A DNA stretch of 57,267 bases from NCBI GenBank assembly GCA_031316315.1, contig JADBEO010000024.1, positions 1 through 57,267 of the forward strand, written 5' to 3'. The notes beneath the pieces were generated by a model. That model was not told the DNA's origin, searched no databases, and worked only from the letters and a program-made list of their open reading frames with translations. Origin of the DNA: Chelatococcus sambhunathii (GTDB taxonomy: Bacteria; Pseudomonadota; Alphaproteobacteria; Rhizobiales; Methylopilaceae). Numbering within the stretch: position 1 is the stretch's first letter; each line of letters starts with the position of its first letter. Of the stretch, positions 8,659-17,592 are shown piece after piece. The position numbers were made by a program, and so were the translations under genes.

Positions 8659-9699
8659 ATGACGAAGTACAAGCTCGAGTACATCTGGCTCGACGGCTAC
8701 ACGCCGGTCCCGAACCTGCGCGGCAAGACTCAGATCAAAGAGTTCGCCGAGTTTCCGACGCTTGAGCAGCTGCCGCTCTGGGGCTTCGACGGCTCGTCCA
8801 CCATGCAGGCCGAGGGGCACTCGTCCGACTGCGTTCTGAAGCCCGTCGCGCTCTATCCGGATCCGGCTCGCACCAACGGCGCCCTCGTCATGTGCGAGGT
8901 CATGATGCCGGACGGCGTCACCCCGCACTCCAGCAACAAGCGCGCCACCATCCTCGACGACGAAGGCGCCTGGTTCGGTTTCGAGCAGGAATACTTCTTC
9001 TACAAGAACGGCCGCCCGCTCGGCTTCCCGGCTGAGGGCTATCCGGCCCCGCAGGGCGAGTACTACACCGGCGTCGGCTTCAAGAACGTCGGCTCGATCG
9101 CCCGCGAGATCGTCGAGGAGCATCTCGACCTCTGCCTCGCCGCCGGCATCAACCATGAGGGCATCAACGCGGAAGTCGCGAAGGGCCAGTGGGAGTTCCA
9201 GATTTTCGGCAAGGGCTCCAAGAAGGCCGCCGACGAGATGTGGATGGCGCGCTACCTGCTGCAGCGCCTGACCGAGAAGTACGAGATCGACATCGAGTAC
9301 CACTGCAAGCCGCTCGGCGACACCGACTGGAACGGCTCGGGCATGCATTGCAACTTCTCGACCGAGTACATGCGCACCGTCGGCGGCAAGGAGTACTTCG
9401 AGAAGCTGATGGCGCAGTTCGAGAAGAACCTGATGGACCACATCGCGGTCTACGGTCCGGACAACGACAAGCGCCTGACCGGCAAGCACGAGACGGCGCC
9501 ATGGAACAAGTTCTCCTATGGCATCGCCGACCGCGGCGCCTCGATCCGCGTGCCGCATTCCTTCGTCAAGAACGACTACAAGGGCTATCTCGAGGATCGC
9601 CGCCCGAACTCGCAGGGCGACCCTTACCAGATCGCCAGCCAGGTGCTGAAGACGATCTCCGAGGTGCCGACCGACGCGTCGGCCAAGGTCGCGGCCTGA
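8659..9699 (+). CDS. glnII: Glutamine synthetase type II
   Basis: ATP-dependent ligation of ammonia to glutamate. This is the eukaryote-like GSII (346 residues), found in rhizobia and some actinobacteria in addition to GlnA, and is not adenylylated. Visible features include LEYIWLDGYTPVPNLRGKT at the N-terminus, LWGFDGSSTMQAEGHSSD, the glutamate-binding GSGMHCNFSTEYMR and ATP-binding KHETAPWNKFSYG, PVALYPDPAR and GVGFKNVG segments. The start has ACGAGAGACGAGA upstream. It is preceded by a sigma-54 promoter and followed by a strong terminator, so it is monocistronic and nitrogen-regulated. Confidence 0.97.
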   Translation: MTKYKLEYIWLDGYTPVPNLRGKTQIKEFAEFPTLEQLPLWGFDGSSTMQAEGHSSDCVLKPVALYPDPARTNGALVMCEVMMPDGVTPHSSNKRATILDDEGAWFGFEQEYFFYKNGRPLGFPAEGYPAPQGEYYTGVGFKNVGSIAREIVEEHLDLCLAAGINHEGINAEVAKGQWEFQIFGKGSKKAADEMWMARYLLQRLTEKYEIDIEYHCKPLGDTDWNGSGMHCNFSTEYMRTVGGKEYFEKLMAQFEKNLMDHIAVYGPDNDKRLTGKHETAPWNKFSYGIADRGASIRVPHSFVKNDYKGYLEDRRPNSQGDPYQIASQVLKTISEVPTDASAKVAA

Positions 9700-9723
9700 C
9701 CTCTTCGGCCTCTGAATGAGAGA

Positions 9724-9755
9724 ACGGCGCCGGCTGCAAGGCCGGCGCCGTTTTC
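9724..9755 (+). terminator. Rho-independent terminator of glnII
   Basis: A 12-bp stem (AACGGCGCCGGC / GCCGGCGCCGTT) with a short loop is followed by TTTTC, 24 bases after the glnII stop. Confidence 0.85.
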
Positions 9756-9778
9756 ATGTCCGGCGTCTGACTAGGCCG

Positions 9779-9997
9779 TCAGCCCTGGTTGGCGTCGGAG
9801 CTGCGGCTCGTGCCGGCGCCCTGGTTCACCGTGCGATCCACGGTCGCTCCGCGGTCGGCATGGTAGCCTTCGCTGACCCGGTACTCGGACGAGGCGGCCT
9901 TCGAAGGCGCCGCGGCGGCGCCTCGCGCAACAGGCTCCGCCTGGGCGAAGCTGGTGGCCAGCGCCAGGGCGCCCATGGCTGCGACAAGAGACTTCAT
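9779..9997 (-). CDS. Small exported protein of unknown function
   Basis: A 72-residue protein beginning MKSLVAAMGALALATSFAQA, a clear Sec signal peptide with predicted cleavage after residue 20. The mature part is about 52 residues, polar, Ser/Ala/Gly-rich, with no cysteines. The start ATG has AGGGAGCTAG upstream. It is preceded by about 200 bases of promoter region and faces glnII tail to tail. I do not recognise a family. Confidence 0.6.
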   Translation of the reverse strand: MKSLVAAMGALALATSFAQAEPVARGAAAAPSKAASSEYRVSEGYHADRGATVDRTVNQGAGTSRSSDANQG

Positions 9998-10203
9998 GAG
10001 ACTAGCTCCCTTTACGAGGGGCGTTGCATCATTGCAGCGTCCGTCGGTGGGCGACGAGGTATGGCCTGCGTCCCCGCAAAGCAGATCATTGATCGCACGG
10101 CAGCTTTGCGCTGCGCGCGGAGCTTGCCGGGAACCGATACGTGACGGGCGCTCCCTGAAGGTGAGCAGCGCCCGACCAGCCTTCAAAGAGGGGCGGCCGC
10201 GCG

Positions 10204-10635
10204 TCAGCGCAGCTCGCAGGCGAGGATCTTGTCGCCGTTTTTCGCCAGCCGGACTTTCGTGCCCTTCCCAACGTTCTTCGGGAAATTGGCGGGGAACGGG
10301 TCGGCGTCGGCCTCGTTCGGATTGCTGTCGTAGTTGAGGTCGCCGACGACGTCGCCGCCGCGGATGGATTCGAGCGTCACGGCGCCGACTGACGTGCCGT
10401 CGACGCGCACGCCGAGCTTGTCGCCGTCGGAGAAGCCGACACCCGGCGCGGCCTCGAACTCGACGGAGAACTTCTTGCGGCTCGAGCCGCGCGCCTCGAA
10501 CTTCGCCGACATCGAGATGTCCTGCGCCCCCTCCGAGCTGCACTTGAAGCGGACGCGGGAATCGTTCGCCTGGGAGGGCGTCGCGAGGCCGGCGAGGCAG
10601 AGCGCCGAGACAACTGCGAGAATGCGGACGGCCAT
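10204..10635 (-). CDS. Exported protein of unknown function with one predicted disulfide
   Basis: A 143-residue protein with a Sec signal peptide (MAVRILAVVSALCLAGLATP) and predicted cleavage after SQA at residue 23. The mature part is beta-rich with two cysteines, Cys32 and Cys140 near either end, well placed for a disulfide. The ATG at 10635 is chosen because the signal peptide begins there; the frame continues upstream without support. It is divergent from the response regulator at 10850, so regulation by that system is possible. No family recognised. Confidence 0.65.
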   Translation of the reverse strand: MAVRILAVVSALCLAGLATPSQANDSRVRFKCSSEGAQDISMSAKFEARGSSRKKFSVEFEAAPGVGFSDGDKLGVRVDGTSVGAVTLESIRGGDVVGDLNYDSNPNEADADPFPANFPKNVGKGTKVRLAKNGDKILACELR

Positions 10636-10849
10636 GGGTGTTGCTCCGATTGGGCGGGTATCTCCCGCTCGTGGGGGACCGGCGGAGCGTCTGGATACCG
10701 CCGGCGAGACGCAAAATGGTCCGGCCGTGCCGGCGCGAGCCTGACGTCGCAAGTCAGCTTCGCGTCAGTTTCGCGATGCTAGATACTGCTGGGAAATCCG
10801 CGATACTGGCCGCGCTGCGGCAGGTCCGCCGGTCGATGAAGGCGTCGTC

Positions 10850-11506
10850 ATGCGTGTTCTTGTGGTCGAAGATGAAAAGGCGATCGCGGAAGACGTGCGC
10901 CGCGCCCTCGACCTCGCGGGCTACGTCGCGGAAGTCGTCGGCGACGGCGAGACCGGCTGGTTCCGCGCCGGCGTCGAGGATTTTTGCTGCATCGTGCTCG
11001 ATCTCGGCCTGCCGCGGCTCGACGGCCTCACCGTCCTGAAGCGCCTGCGCGCCGAGGGCGTCATGACGCCGGTGATGATCCTGACGGCGCGCGGCGCCTG
11101 GATGGAGCGCGTCGAGGGCATCGACGCCGGCGCCGACGACTATCTGCCGAAGCCGTTCCAGACCGAGGAGCTGGTCGCCCGCGTCGGCGCGCTGGTTCGG
11201 CGGGCCGCCGGCCTAGGCACGCCGGTGATTGAGGCCGGCGCGCTGAGGATCGACACGCGGCGGCTGTCCATCACCCGGGACGGGCGAGCCGTCGATCTCT
11301 CCGCGCTCGAGTTCCGAGCGATCAACTATCTCGCCCACCACAAGGGCTGCGTGGTGCCGCAGAGCGAGCTGATGGAGCATGTCTATGGCGGCGAGCGCGA
11401 ACCGGACAGCAACGCGCTGGAGGTGCTGATCGGCCGCATCCGCCGCAAGATCGGGGCGGACGCGATCGCGACCCGGCGCGGCCAGGGCTACCAGCTGGGG
11501 GCGTGA
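10850..11506 (+). CDS. OmpR/PhoB-family response regulator
   Basis: A 218-residue two-domain regulator. The receiver domain (about 1-115) has acidic Glu7/Asp8, phospho-acceptor Asp51 in VLDLGLP, Thr79 and Lys101 in LPKPF. The C-terminal winged-helix domain (about 125-218) is of the OmpR type and ends RRGQGYQL. It overlaps the following histidine kinase gene (TGATG), so the two are translationally coupled. Close in type to PhoP/FeuP regulators of alphaproteobacteria, which respond to envelope or metal cues; that assignment is tentative. Confidence 0.93.
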   Translation: MRVLVVEDEKAIAEDVRRALDLAGYVAEVVGDGETGWFRAGVEDFCCIVLDLGLPRLDGLTVLKRLRAEGVMTPVMILTARGAWMERVEGIDAGADDYLPKPFQTEELVARVGALVRRAAGLGTPVIEAGALRIDTRRLSITRDGRAVDLSALEFRAINYLAHHKGCVVPQSELMEHVYGGEREPDSNALEVLIGRIRRKIGADAIATRRGQGYQLGA

Positions 11507-12954
11507 TGGATCGCGCCACGACCATCGACCGCGTCAAGACCCTGCGCTGCCGGATGCTGCTGGCGGCCGCCGTCTGCATCGCGGCCGTGCTCGCGGTCGC
11601 GGGCGTGGCGCTCGTCACCACCTTCGAACGCCATGTGCTGGAACTGATCGGGCGCGATCTCGACGTCCGCTGGAGCCAGTTGGCGCGCGAGCTGACCTTC
11701 GACGAGGCCGGGCGTCCCCGGATCTCGGGCGTCGGCGACGTGCGGTACGACACGCCGAGAAGCGGCGCCTACTGGGAGGTGACGGACAGGGGCTCGACAG
11801 TCCTGCGTTCGGCCTCGCTCGAGGGCCGCGATCTCGATCTCGACGAGGGCGGCGAGGCGCGTGCGGCCGGACGGTGGTTCGAGGCCGAGGGCGCCGACGG
11901 CGCCGAGCTCTACGTCGTGGAGCGCGAGCTGCCCGCGTCCGCGGGGGGCAAGGGGAGCGGCCTGAAACTGGCGGTCGCGCTCGACCACGAGCAGGTCGCG
12001 GCGGCCCGGCGCGGCTTCCAGTGGGACGCCGCCTTCGTTCTCGGCCTGATCGCGCTCGTTCTGGTGCTCGGCGCGGCCTTGCAACTCGGGGTGATCCTGC
12101 AGCCGCTGTCGCGGCTGCGCGAGGAGCTCGCCGGCATCCGAGAGGGCAGGCGCGACCGGCTGCGGTCCGCCGTTCCGGCTGAGGTCGCTCCGCTCGCCGA
12201 GGATCTCAACCGCCTGCTCGACGCGCAGGAGGAGTTGCTGCGCAAGGCGCGCGAGCGGGCCGGCGCGCTGGCGCATGGGCTGAAGACGCCGATCGCGGTG
12301 CTCTCGGCCGAATGCCGCCGGCTGGAGGAGGAGGGCCGCGGCGAGGTCGCGCAGCGGCTGCGCGAACAGGTCTCGGCGATCCAGACCCATGTCGAGCGCG
12401 AGATCGCGCGGGCCCGCGCCCGCGGCGCCTCGGCCGCGCTCGGCGCCTATGTCGACGCCGCCGGCACGGCGCGGCGCCTGGTGCGCGTCATGAGCCGGAT
12501 GCCCCGCGGCGAGCAGATCGACTGGCGCTGCGAGGCGCCGGCCGAACTCATGCTGCGGATGGATCCGGACGATTTCGGCGAGGTCATCGGCAACCTGCTC
12601 GACAACGCCCGCAAATGGGCCGCCGGCGTCGTGACCCTGCGCTGCGAGGCGTCGAACGGCAGCGCCCGCGTAGTCGTCGAGGACGACGGTCCCGGCTTCG
12701 GATCGCACGCCGCGCCGACGAGCCTCACCGCCGGCGACCGCGAAAGCTCGGCGGGGCTCGGCCTCGTCATCGTGCAGGACGTGCTGGCGACCTACGGCTC
12801 GGCCCTCTGGATCGACCGCGCCGCCCAGCACGGCGTCGTCTCCTTCACGCTGCCGGCGAAGGTCGTAAGCGGGCGCAAGTCGCCCGGCGCCGTCATGCAG
12901 CCGCCGCGCCCGACGTCGCCCGGCGGCCGGCTCGCGCCAGCGCCGGGCGAGTAG
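11506..12954 (+). CDS. PhoQ-like sensor histidine kinase
   Basis: A 482-residue inner-membrane kinase. It has a first membrane segment at about residues 16-38, a periplasmic sensor of about 130 residues rich in acidic positions, a second membrane segment at about 176-198 and a HAMP-like linker. A DHp domain follows with His257 in ALAHGLKTPIAVL, the PhoQ-like variant, then N box NLLDNARKWA, G1 DDGPGF and G2 GLGLVIVQ. ATG at 11506 is favoured over GTG one codon earlier because it overlaps the regulator stop. Partner of the upstream response regulator. Confidence 0.93.
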   Translation: MDRATTIDRVKTLRCRMLLAAAVCIAAVLAVAGVALVTTFERHVLELIGRDLDVRWSQLARELTFDEAGRPRISGVGDVRYDTPRSGAYWEVTDRGSTVLRSASLEGRDLDLDEGGEARAAGRWFEAEGADGAELYVVERELPASAGGKGSGLKLAVALDHEQVAAARRGFQWDAAFVLGLIALVLVLGAALQLGVILQPLSRLREELAGIREGRRDRLRSAVPAEVAPLAEDLNRLLDAQEELLRKARERAGALAHGLKTPIAVLSAECRRLEEEGRGEVAQRLREQVSAIQTHVEREIARARARGASAALGAYVDAAGTARRLVRVMSRMPRGEQIDWRCEAPAELMLRMDPDDFGEVIGNLLDNARKWAAGVVTLRCEASNGSARVVVEDDGPGFGSHAAPTSLTAGDRESSAGLGLVIVQDVLATYGSALWIDRAAQHGVVSFTLPAKVVSGRKSPGAVMQPPRPTSPGGRLAPAPGE

Positions 12955-12957
12955 CCG

Positions 12958-14421
12958 TCACCCCTCCGTCGCGGCCTGCGGCCGCCATGCCCGCTCGAAG
13001 GGCAGGCGCCAGGCGTGGGGCGCGATGAGCTGGTGGATCGACTTCGGGCCCCACGAGCCGGGCTCGTAGAGCCGCACCGGGGGAGGGGTCTCGAGCAGCG
13101 GCTCGGAGATCGCCCACAGGCTCTCGATGCCTTCCGCGGTCGTGAACAGCGTGTGGTCGCCGCGCATGGCGTCGAGGATCAGCCGCTCATAGGCCTCCAG
13201 CACGTCGTCGGCGAAGCCGGTGTCCTTCATCGCGAACTGCAGCGAGAGCTTGTCGAGCCGCATCCCCGGGCCCGGCCGCTTGCCGTAGAAGCTGAGCGAC
13301 ATCTTCGACGTGTCGGCGAGGTCGAATGTGAGGTGGTCGGGACCCTGCGCGCCGACGCCGGAATTGGCCGGGAACATGCTCTTGGGCGGCTCGCGGAAGG
13401 CGATCGAGATGATGCGTTGGCCCTCCGCGAGGCGTTTGCCGGTGCGCAGGTAGAAGGGCACGCCCGCCCAGCGCCAGTTGTCGATGTGGCACTTCAGGGC
13501 GATGAAGGTCTCGACGTCGCTCTCCGGGTCGACGCCCTCCTCGGTGCGGTAGCCGGAATACTGCCCGCGCACGACGTCGCCCGGGACGAGCGGCAGCATC
13601 GAGCGAAAAACCTTGTTCTTCTCCTCGGAGATCGGCTGCGGCTCCAGCGAGGTCGGCGCCTCCATGGCGACGAAGCCGAGGATCTGGAACAGGTGGGTGA
13701 CCACCATGTCGCGATAGGCGCCGGTCGCCTCGTAGAAGCCCGCGCGCTTGCCGAGGCCGAGCGTTTCGGGGACGTCGATCTGCACGTGGTCGATGAAGTT
13801 GCGGTTCCAGATCGGCTCGAAGAGCCCGTTGGCGAACCGGAAGGCGAGGATGTTCTGCGCCGGCTCCTTGCCGAGGAAATGGTCGATCCGGAAGACCTGG
13901 TCCTCGGAGAACACCTCGTGCACGTCGGCGTTGAGCTTCACCGCGCTTTTCAGGTCGACGCCGAACGGCTTCTCCATGATGACGCGCGCGCCCTCCGAGA
14001 GACCGGCCTCGGCGATAAGCCCGATGGCGGGCATCGCAGCCTTGGGCGGCACGCTGAGATAATGCAGCCGCCGGCATTCAACGCCGAGCGCCGCCTCGGC
14101 GCGCGCGACCGCGTCACGCAGGGCTTCCGGCCCGGCCGAGAGCGGGACGTAATCCAGGATGTCCAGAAAGGCCGCGATCTGCTCGTCGGTGGTGCGCCGC
14201 GTCCGGAATTCGTCGAGCGCCGACTGCGTGAAGGACCGGAACGCCGCGGCGTCCATCTCGTCGAGCGAGACGCCGATGATGCGGCAGCCGGGAATGTAGC
14301 CCGCCCGCGTGAGGTGGAAGAGGCCAGGCAGGAGTTTTCGCCGCGAGAGATCTCCGGTCGCGCCGAACAGCACGACGACCTGCGCGAATTTAGGCCCGAC
14401 GCCGGGCGGCGCTTTCTTCAC
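12958..14421 (-). CDS. zwf: Glucose-6-phosphate 1-dehydrogenase
   Basis: Oxidises glucose 6-phosphate to 6-phosphogluconolactone with NADP(+), opening the Entner-Doudoroff and pentose phosphate routes. The 487-residue product has the dinucleotide motif FGATGDLSRRKL and the active-site signature RIDHFLGKE, both intact. The start is assigned to GTG at 14421 (VKKAPPGVGPKFAQ), which gives the standard length; an upstream TTG would add 17 unconserved residues. No pgl or edd neighbour lies in the window. Tail-to-tail with the histidine kinase gene, only 3 bases apart. Confidence 0.95.
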   Translation of the reverse strand: MKKAPPGVGPKFAQVVVLFGATGDLSRRKLLPGLFHLTRAGYIPGCRIIGVSLDEMDAAAFRSFTQSALDEFRTRRTTDEQIAAFLDILDYVPLSAGPEALRDAVARAEAALGVECRRLHYLSVPPKAAMPAIGLIAEAGLSEGARVIMEKPFGVDLKSAVKLNADVHEVFSEDQVFRIDHFLGKEPAQNILAFRFANGLFEPIWNRNFIDHVQIDVPETLGLGKRAGFYEATGAYRDMVVTHLFQILGFVAMEAPTSLEPQPISEEKNKVFRSMLPLVPGDVVRGQYSGYRTEEGVDPESDVETFIALKCHIDNWRWAGVPFYLRTGKRLAEGQRIISIAFREPPKSMFPANSGVGAQGPDHLTFDLADTSKMSLSFYGKRPGPGMRLDKLSLQFAMKDTGFADDVLEAYERLILDAMRGDHTLFTTAEGIESLWAISEPLLETPPPVRLYEPGSWGPKSIHQLIAPHAWRLPFERAWRPQAATEG

Positions 14422-14629
14422 GTGACTGCCCCGTTGTTCGGGACGCAGCCCCGCGCGCGCCCCTTGAACCAAAGTCTAGCGGGAATTCACGACGACGCGA
14501 TCGCTTTTGCGCGGCGCCTCGCGCGAGCCGAAATGGCCGCTTCGTCGGGCTGGGACGCTGTGACGGCTTGCGGCTCAAGGCATGGCGGGCCATGTGAATG
14601 ACCATGAGCCATCCAGGGAGCGACTTTTC

Positions 14630-14956
14630 ATGACGGAAGCCCGCGGCCGTGTATTCGACGAACTCGGACGCCTGATGACCGACGCCGCCGGCGCCGCGGC
14701 GGGCGTGCGCCGCGAGGTGGAGACCGCTGTCAAGGCGCAGGCCGCGCGCGTCCTGTCCGAGCTCGACGTGGTCCGCCGCGACGAGTTCGAAGCGGTGAAG
14801 GCGATGGCGGCGAAAGCGCGCGAGGAGAACGAGCGGCTGGCCGAGCGCCTCGCTGCGCTCGAAGCCCAGCTCCGGACCCGGCGCGACGAGGTTCGCGGCG
14901 AGCCGGCCCCGGAGCCGGAGGCGGATCGCGTTCCCGATCCCGGCGGCGGGGCCTGA
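14630..14956 (+). CDS. UbiK/BMFP-family accessory factor (YqiC-like)
   Basis: A 108-residue protein dominated by a coiled coil. The pattern RLMTDAAGAAAGVRREVETA followed by ARVLSELDVVRRDEFEAVK and a heptad-rich region ending ERLAALEAQL matches the YqiC/UbiK family, whose members assist ubiquinone biosynthesis complexes or show membrane fusogenic activity. The ATG at 14630 is chosen for the AGGGAG Shine-Dalgarno; an upstream GTG gives an unconserved extension. The C-terminal tail is Pro/Glu-rich and probably disordered. Confidence 0.8.
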   Translation: MTEARGRVFDELGRLMTDAAGAAAGVRREVETAVKAQAARVLSELDVVRRDEFEAVKAMAAKAREENERLAERLAALEAQLRTRRDEVRGEPAPEPEADRVPDPGGGA

Positions 14957-15219
14957 GCGCTCGGGGCGTTCGAGGTCGCCCGGGCCTATTGATGCCCCCG
15001 CGTCTCACCCATCGAAAAAAGCCCCTATTCCTGCGCTGCGACGCCACGGGCTGTGTGCAGCGCGACAAGCGACGCCATATACTGTGACTGGCGGCTCGAA
15101 TCGGAGGGGCCGCAGGCTCCTCCGATGGCGGGCCGCGGTTGGCGGGCCGTCGGCCCGTCCGTCACGCGTGACGTCGCTCCCGGCCCGCTTGTCGCGGGCC
15201 TCACCCTGGGAGGAGCTCA

Positions 15220-15720
15220 ATGGCTCTCATCGACGTGGACGCCGATCGCCAGGCCCACCCTGTCGACATGATCGAACGCATCGCGACGCTGAACGACTGG
15301 TCCTTCGACCGGTCGGGCGACGACGAGATCACGATCTCCGTCGACGGGTCCTGGTCGGACTACCACGTGTCCCTCACGTGGATGCCTGATCTGGAGTCCC
15401 TTCATCTCGCCTGCGCTTTCGATCTCAAGGTTCCCGATCGCCGCAAACCGGAGGTGTATCAACTGCTGACCCTGGTGAACGAGCAGATGTGGCTCGGTCA
15501 CTTCGATCTCTGGAGCGAGGAAGGCGTGGTGGCCTATCGCCACACGCTGCTGCTCGCCGGCGGCGCGGAAGCCAGCGCCCCGCAATGCGAGGCCCTGCTC
15601 CAGGCCGCCCTCGAAGCCTGCGAGCGCCACTACCAGGCGTTCCAGTTCGTGGTCTGGGCGGGAAAAAGCGCAAAGGAGGCCATGGAGGTGGTGGCCTTCG
15701 AGACGGCGGGGGAGGCATAA
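15220..15720 (+). CDS. YbjN domain-containing protein
   Basis: A 166-residue cytosolic protein with the YbjN (DUF1790-like) fold: it begins MALIDVDADRQAHPVDMIE, then NDWSFDRSGDDEITISVDG and a long helical C-terminal part containing NEQMWLGHFDLW. In alphaproteobacteria this gene regularly precedes proC, as here, 45 bases apart. The fold resembles type III secretion chaperones, but the function is unknown. Strong Shine-Dalgarno GGGAGGAG before the ATG. Confidence 0.85.
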   Translation: MALIDVDADRQAHPVDMIERIATLNDWSFDRSGDDEITISVDGSWSDYHVSLTWMPDLESLHLACAFDLKVPDRRKPEVYQLLTLVNEQMWLGHFDLWSEEGVVAYRHTLLLAGGAEASAPQCEALLQAALEACERHYQAFQFVVWAGKSAKEAMEVVAFETAGEA

Positions 15721-15765
15721 GGACGGAGACGTCTGTCGCATCCCTTCTGACATGAGGCGATCCTC

Positions 15766-16605
15766 ATGAACGCGCATTACTCCGGGCCGCTCGACGTGGG
15801 CGGCCCGGTGCTTCTCATCGGCGCCGGCAAGATGGGCGGCGCATTGCTCGACGGCTGGCTGAGCCGCGGGCTTGATCCCAAGACCGTCTTCGTCATCGAT
15901 CCGGCGCTGCCGGACCATGCGGTCGACCGGCTGATCAAGGCCGGCTGCCGCCTCGCGCCGCAGCCCGGCGACCTCTCAAATCCCGCCGCGATCGTCATCG
16001 CCGTGAAGCCGCAGATGGCCGAGGGCGCGCTGCCGCCGGCCGCCGCCTTCGCGGGGCCTGACACGGTCGCGGTCTCGATCATGGCCGGAACGACGCTGGC
16101 GACCCTCTCCGCGGGCCTCGGCGGGACCGTGGCGATCGTGCGCGCCATGCCCAACACGCCGGCCGCCGTCGGTCGCGGGATCACCGGCGCCTATGCCTCC
16201 TCAGGCGTGGATGAAGCCAAGCGCGCCCGCGCCGAGACGCTGCTCAAGGCCGTGGGCGACGTCGTCTGGGTGCCTGAGGAAGGGCTGATCGACGCCGTCA
16301 CGGGCGTCTCCGGTTCCGGCCCGGCCTATGTGTTCCTGCTCGTGGAGACGATGGCGAAGGCGGGCGTCGCGGCGGGCCTGCCGGCCGACGTCGCCGAGAA
16401 GCTGGCGCGCAAGACGGTCGAAGGCGCGGGCGAGCTCATGCGCCAGTCGACCGACAGCCCGGAGATCCTGCGCAAGAACGTGACGTCGCCGAACGGCACC
16501 ACCGCGGCCGCGCTCGAGGTGCTGATGGGGCAGGGCGGCCTCGAGCCGCTGATGAACCGCGCGGTGGCGGCGGCCGTGAAGCGGGCGAAGGAGCTGGCGG
16601 GCTAG
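15766..16605 (+). CDS. proC: Pyrroline-5-carboxylate reductase
   Basis: Final step of proline synthesis, reducing 1-pyrroline-5-carboxylate with NAD(P)H. The 279-residue product has the Rossmann motif LIGAGKMGGALLDG at about 17-30, RAMPNTPAAVGRGITG near residue 127, and the C-terminal signature SGSGPAYVFLLVE followed by VTSPNGTTAAAL. Co-directional with the ybjN-type gene. A palindromic repeat follows the stop. Confidence 0.96.
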   Translation: MNAHYSGPLDVGGPVLLIGAGKMGGALLDGWLSRGLDPKTVFVIDPALPDHAVDRLIKAGCRLAPQPGDLSNPAAIVIAVKPQMAEGALPPAAAFAGPDTVAVSIMAGTTLATLSAGLGGTVAIVRAMPNTPAAVGRGITGAYASSGVDEAKRARAETLLKAVGDVVWVPEEGLIDAVTGVSGSGPAYVFLLVETMAKAGVAAGLPADVAEKLARKTVEGAGELMRQSTDSPEILRKNVTSPNGTTAAALEVLMGQGGLEPLMNRAVAAAVKRAKELAG

Positions 16606-16635
16606 AAGCGAAGGCGGGTCAGTTCGGCGCAAGCC

Positions 16636-16780
16636 GTCATGCCCGGACTTGATCCGGGCATCCATCCGCAAGGAACTCGGATGTTTCAGAGTTCCTATTT
16701 AAAGCGGCGAAGTCGGAAGCATCCGACTTCGCTGGCGCGTCCGCGCCCGATGGATCGCCGGGTCAAGCCCGGCGATGACG
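16636..16780. repeat. Composite intergenic palindromic element, long form (145 bp)
   Basis: Begins GTCATGCCCGGACTTGATCC and ends GCCCGGCGATGAC, with the same two internal hairpins as the copy at 7793-7937 and identical length. Located between proC and the TetR-type gene, inside an open frame that could mislead start calling of the latter. Confidence 0.85.
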
Positions 16781-16890
16781 GTCCGTTTCATTTAACGCCG
16801 CTTCGGGTTGCGGTTCCGGACGAGCGCCTCCGCTTGGACGCGCGGTCCCTTCGGACCTATCTTTCCGGCGACCAGCCGGAGGAGACCGCC

Positions 16891-17592
16891 ATGGCGCAAA
16901 ACCCGTCCGCCGAAATCATTCCGCCTTCGCCCAAGCCCGCCGATCCGCGCGGAAAAATTGTCGAGGCGCTGCTCGAGCTGCTGGCGCACCGCCGCTGGAA
17001 CGACATCGGGCTCGCCGACATCGCGGCGCGGGCGGACATTTCGCTCGCCGAGCTTCGCGGGCTGTTCCCGTCCAAGGGCGCGATCCTTGCCGGGTTCCTC
17101 CGTCAGGTCGATCTCGAAGTGCTCGACCATGACGTGAAGGACATGGCGCAGGAACCTGCACGAGAACGGCTTTTCGACGTTCTCATGCGACGCTTCGAGG
17201 CGCTCGCGCCCCATCGCGAGGCGCTGCGCGCGGTGCGCGACGGCCTCCGGACAGATCCGATGGGCGCGGCCGCGCTCAACCAAGTCGCGGTCTCCTCGAT
17301 GCAGTGGATGCTCGCCGCCGCCGGCATCCCGGAGTCGGGCCCGCTGGGGCTGGCGCGCGCGCAGGGGCTGCTGCTTGTGCTCGCCCGCGTGTTCGACACC
17401 TTCCTCAACGATCCCGACGAGGGCCTCGCGCGCACCATGAAAGCGCTCGACGAGGAGCTTCGGCGGGCGGAAAAAGTCGCGCGCGTCGCCGACGACGTCG
17501 GCCGCATCACGGCGCCGTTCCGCGATGTGTTCGATCGCGTGCTGGGACGCGGCAAGAGCGGGCGCGACGACGATACGGCGGCCGCCGCGTGA
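16891..17592 (+). CDS. TetR-family transcriptional regulator
   Basis: A 233-residue regulator with an N-terminal TetR helix-turn-helix (about residues 20-65, IGLADIAARADISLAELRGLFPSKGAIL) and an all-helical ligand/dimerisation domain. The ATG at 16891 has GGAGGAG in front; the longer frame runs into the palindromic repeat and is rejected. The stop overlaps the next gene start (GTGA), so it is coupled to the CsaA-like gene. Target and effector are unknown. Confidence 0.85.
   Translation: MAQNPSAEIIPPSPKPADPRGKIVEALLELLAHRRWNDIGLADIAARADISLAELRGLFPSKGAILAGFLRQVDLEVLDHDVKDMAQEPARERLFDVLMRRFEALAPHREALRAVRDGLRTDPMGAAALNQVAVSSMQWMLAAAGIPESGPLGLARAQGLLLVLARVFDTFLNDPDEGLARTMKALDEELRRAEKVARVADDVGRITAPFRDVFDRVLGRGKSGRDDDTAAAA

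Noticed and set aside
9779-10714. Single long minus-strand frame joining the two small exported genes
   Set aside because: It fuses non-coding DNA and a shadow frame of the 143-residue gene; the signal-peptide start at 9997 defines the real small gene.
16639-16890. Upstream extension of the TetR-type gene beginning MPGLDPGIH
   Set aside because: This peptide is the translation of the palindromic repeat, a frequent misannotation; the GGAGGAG-preceded ATG at 16891 is the start.
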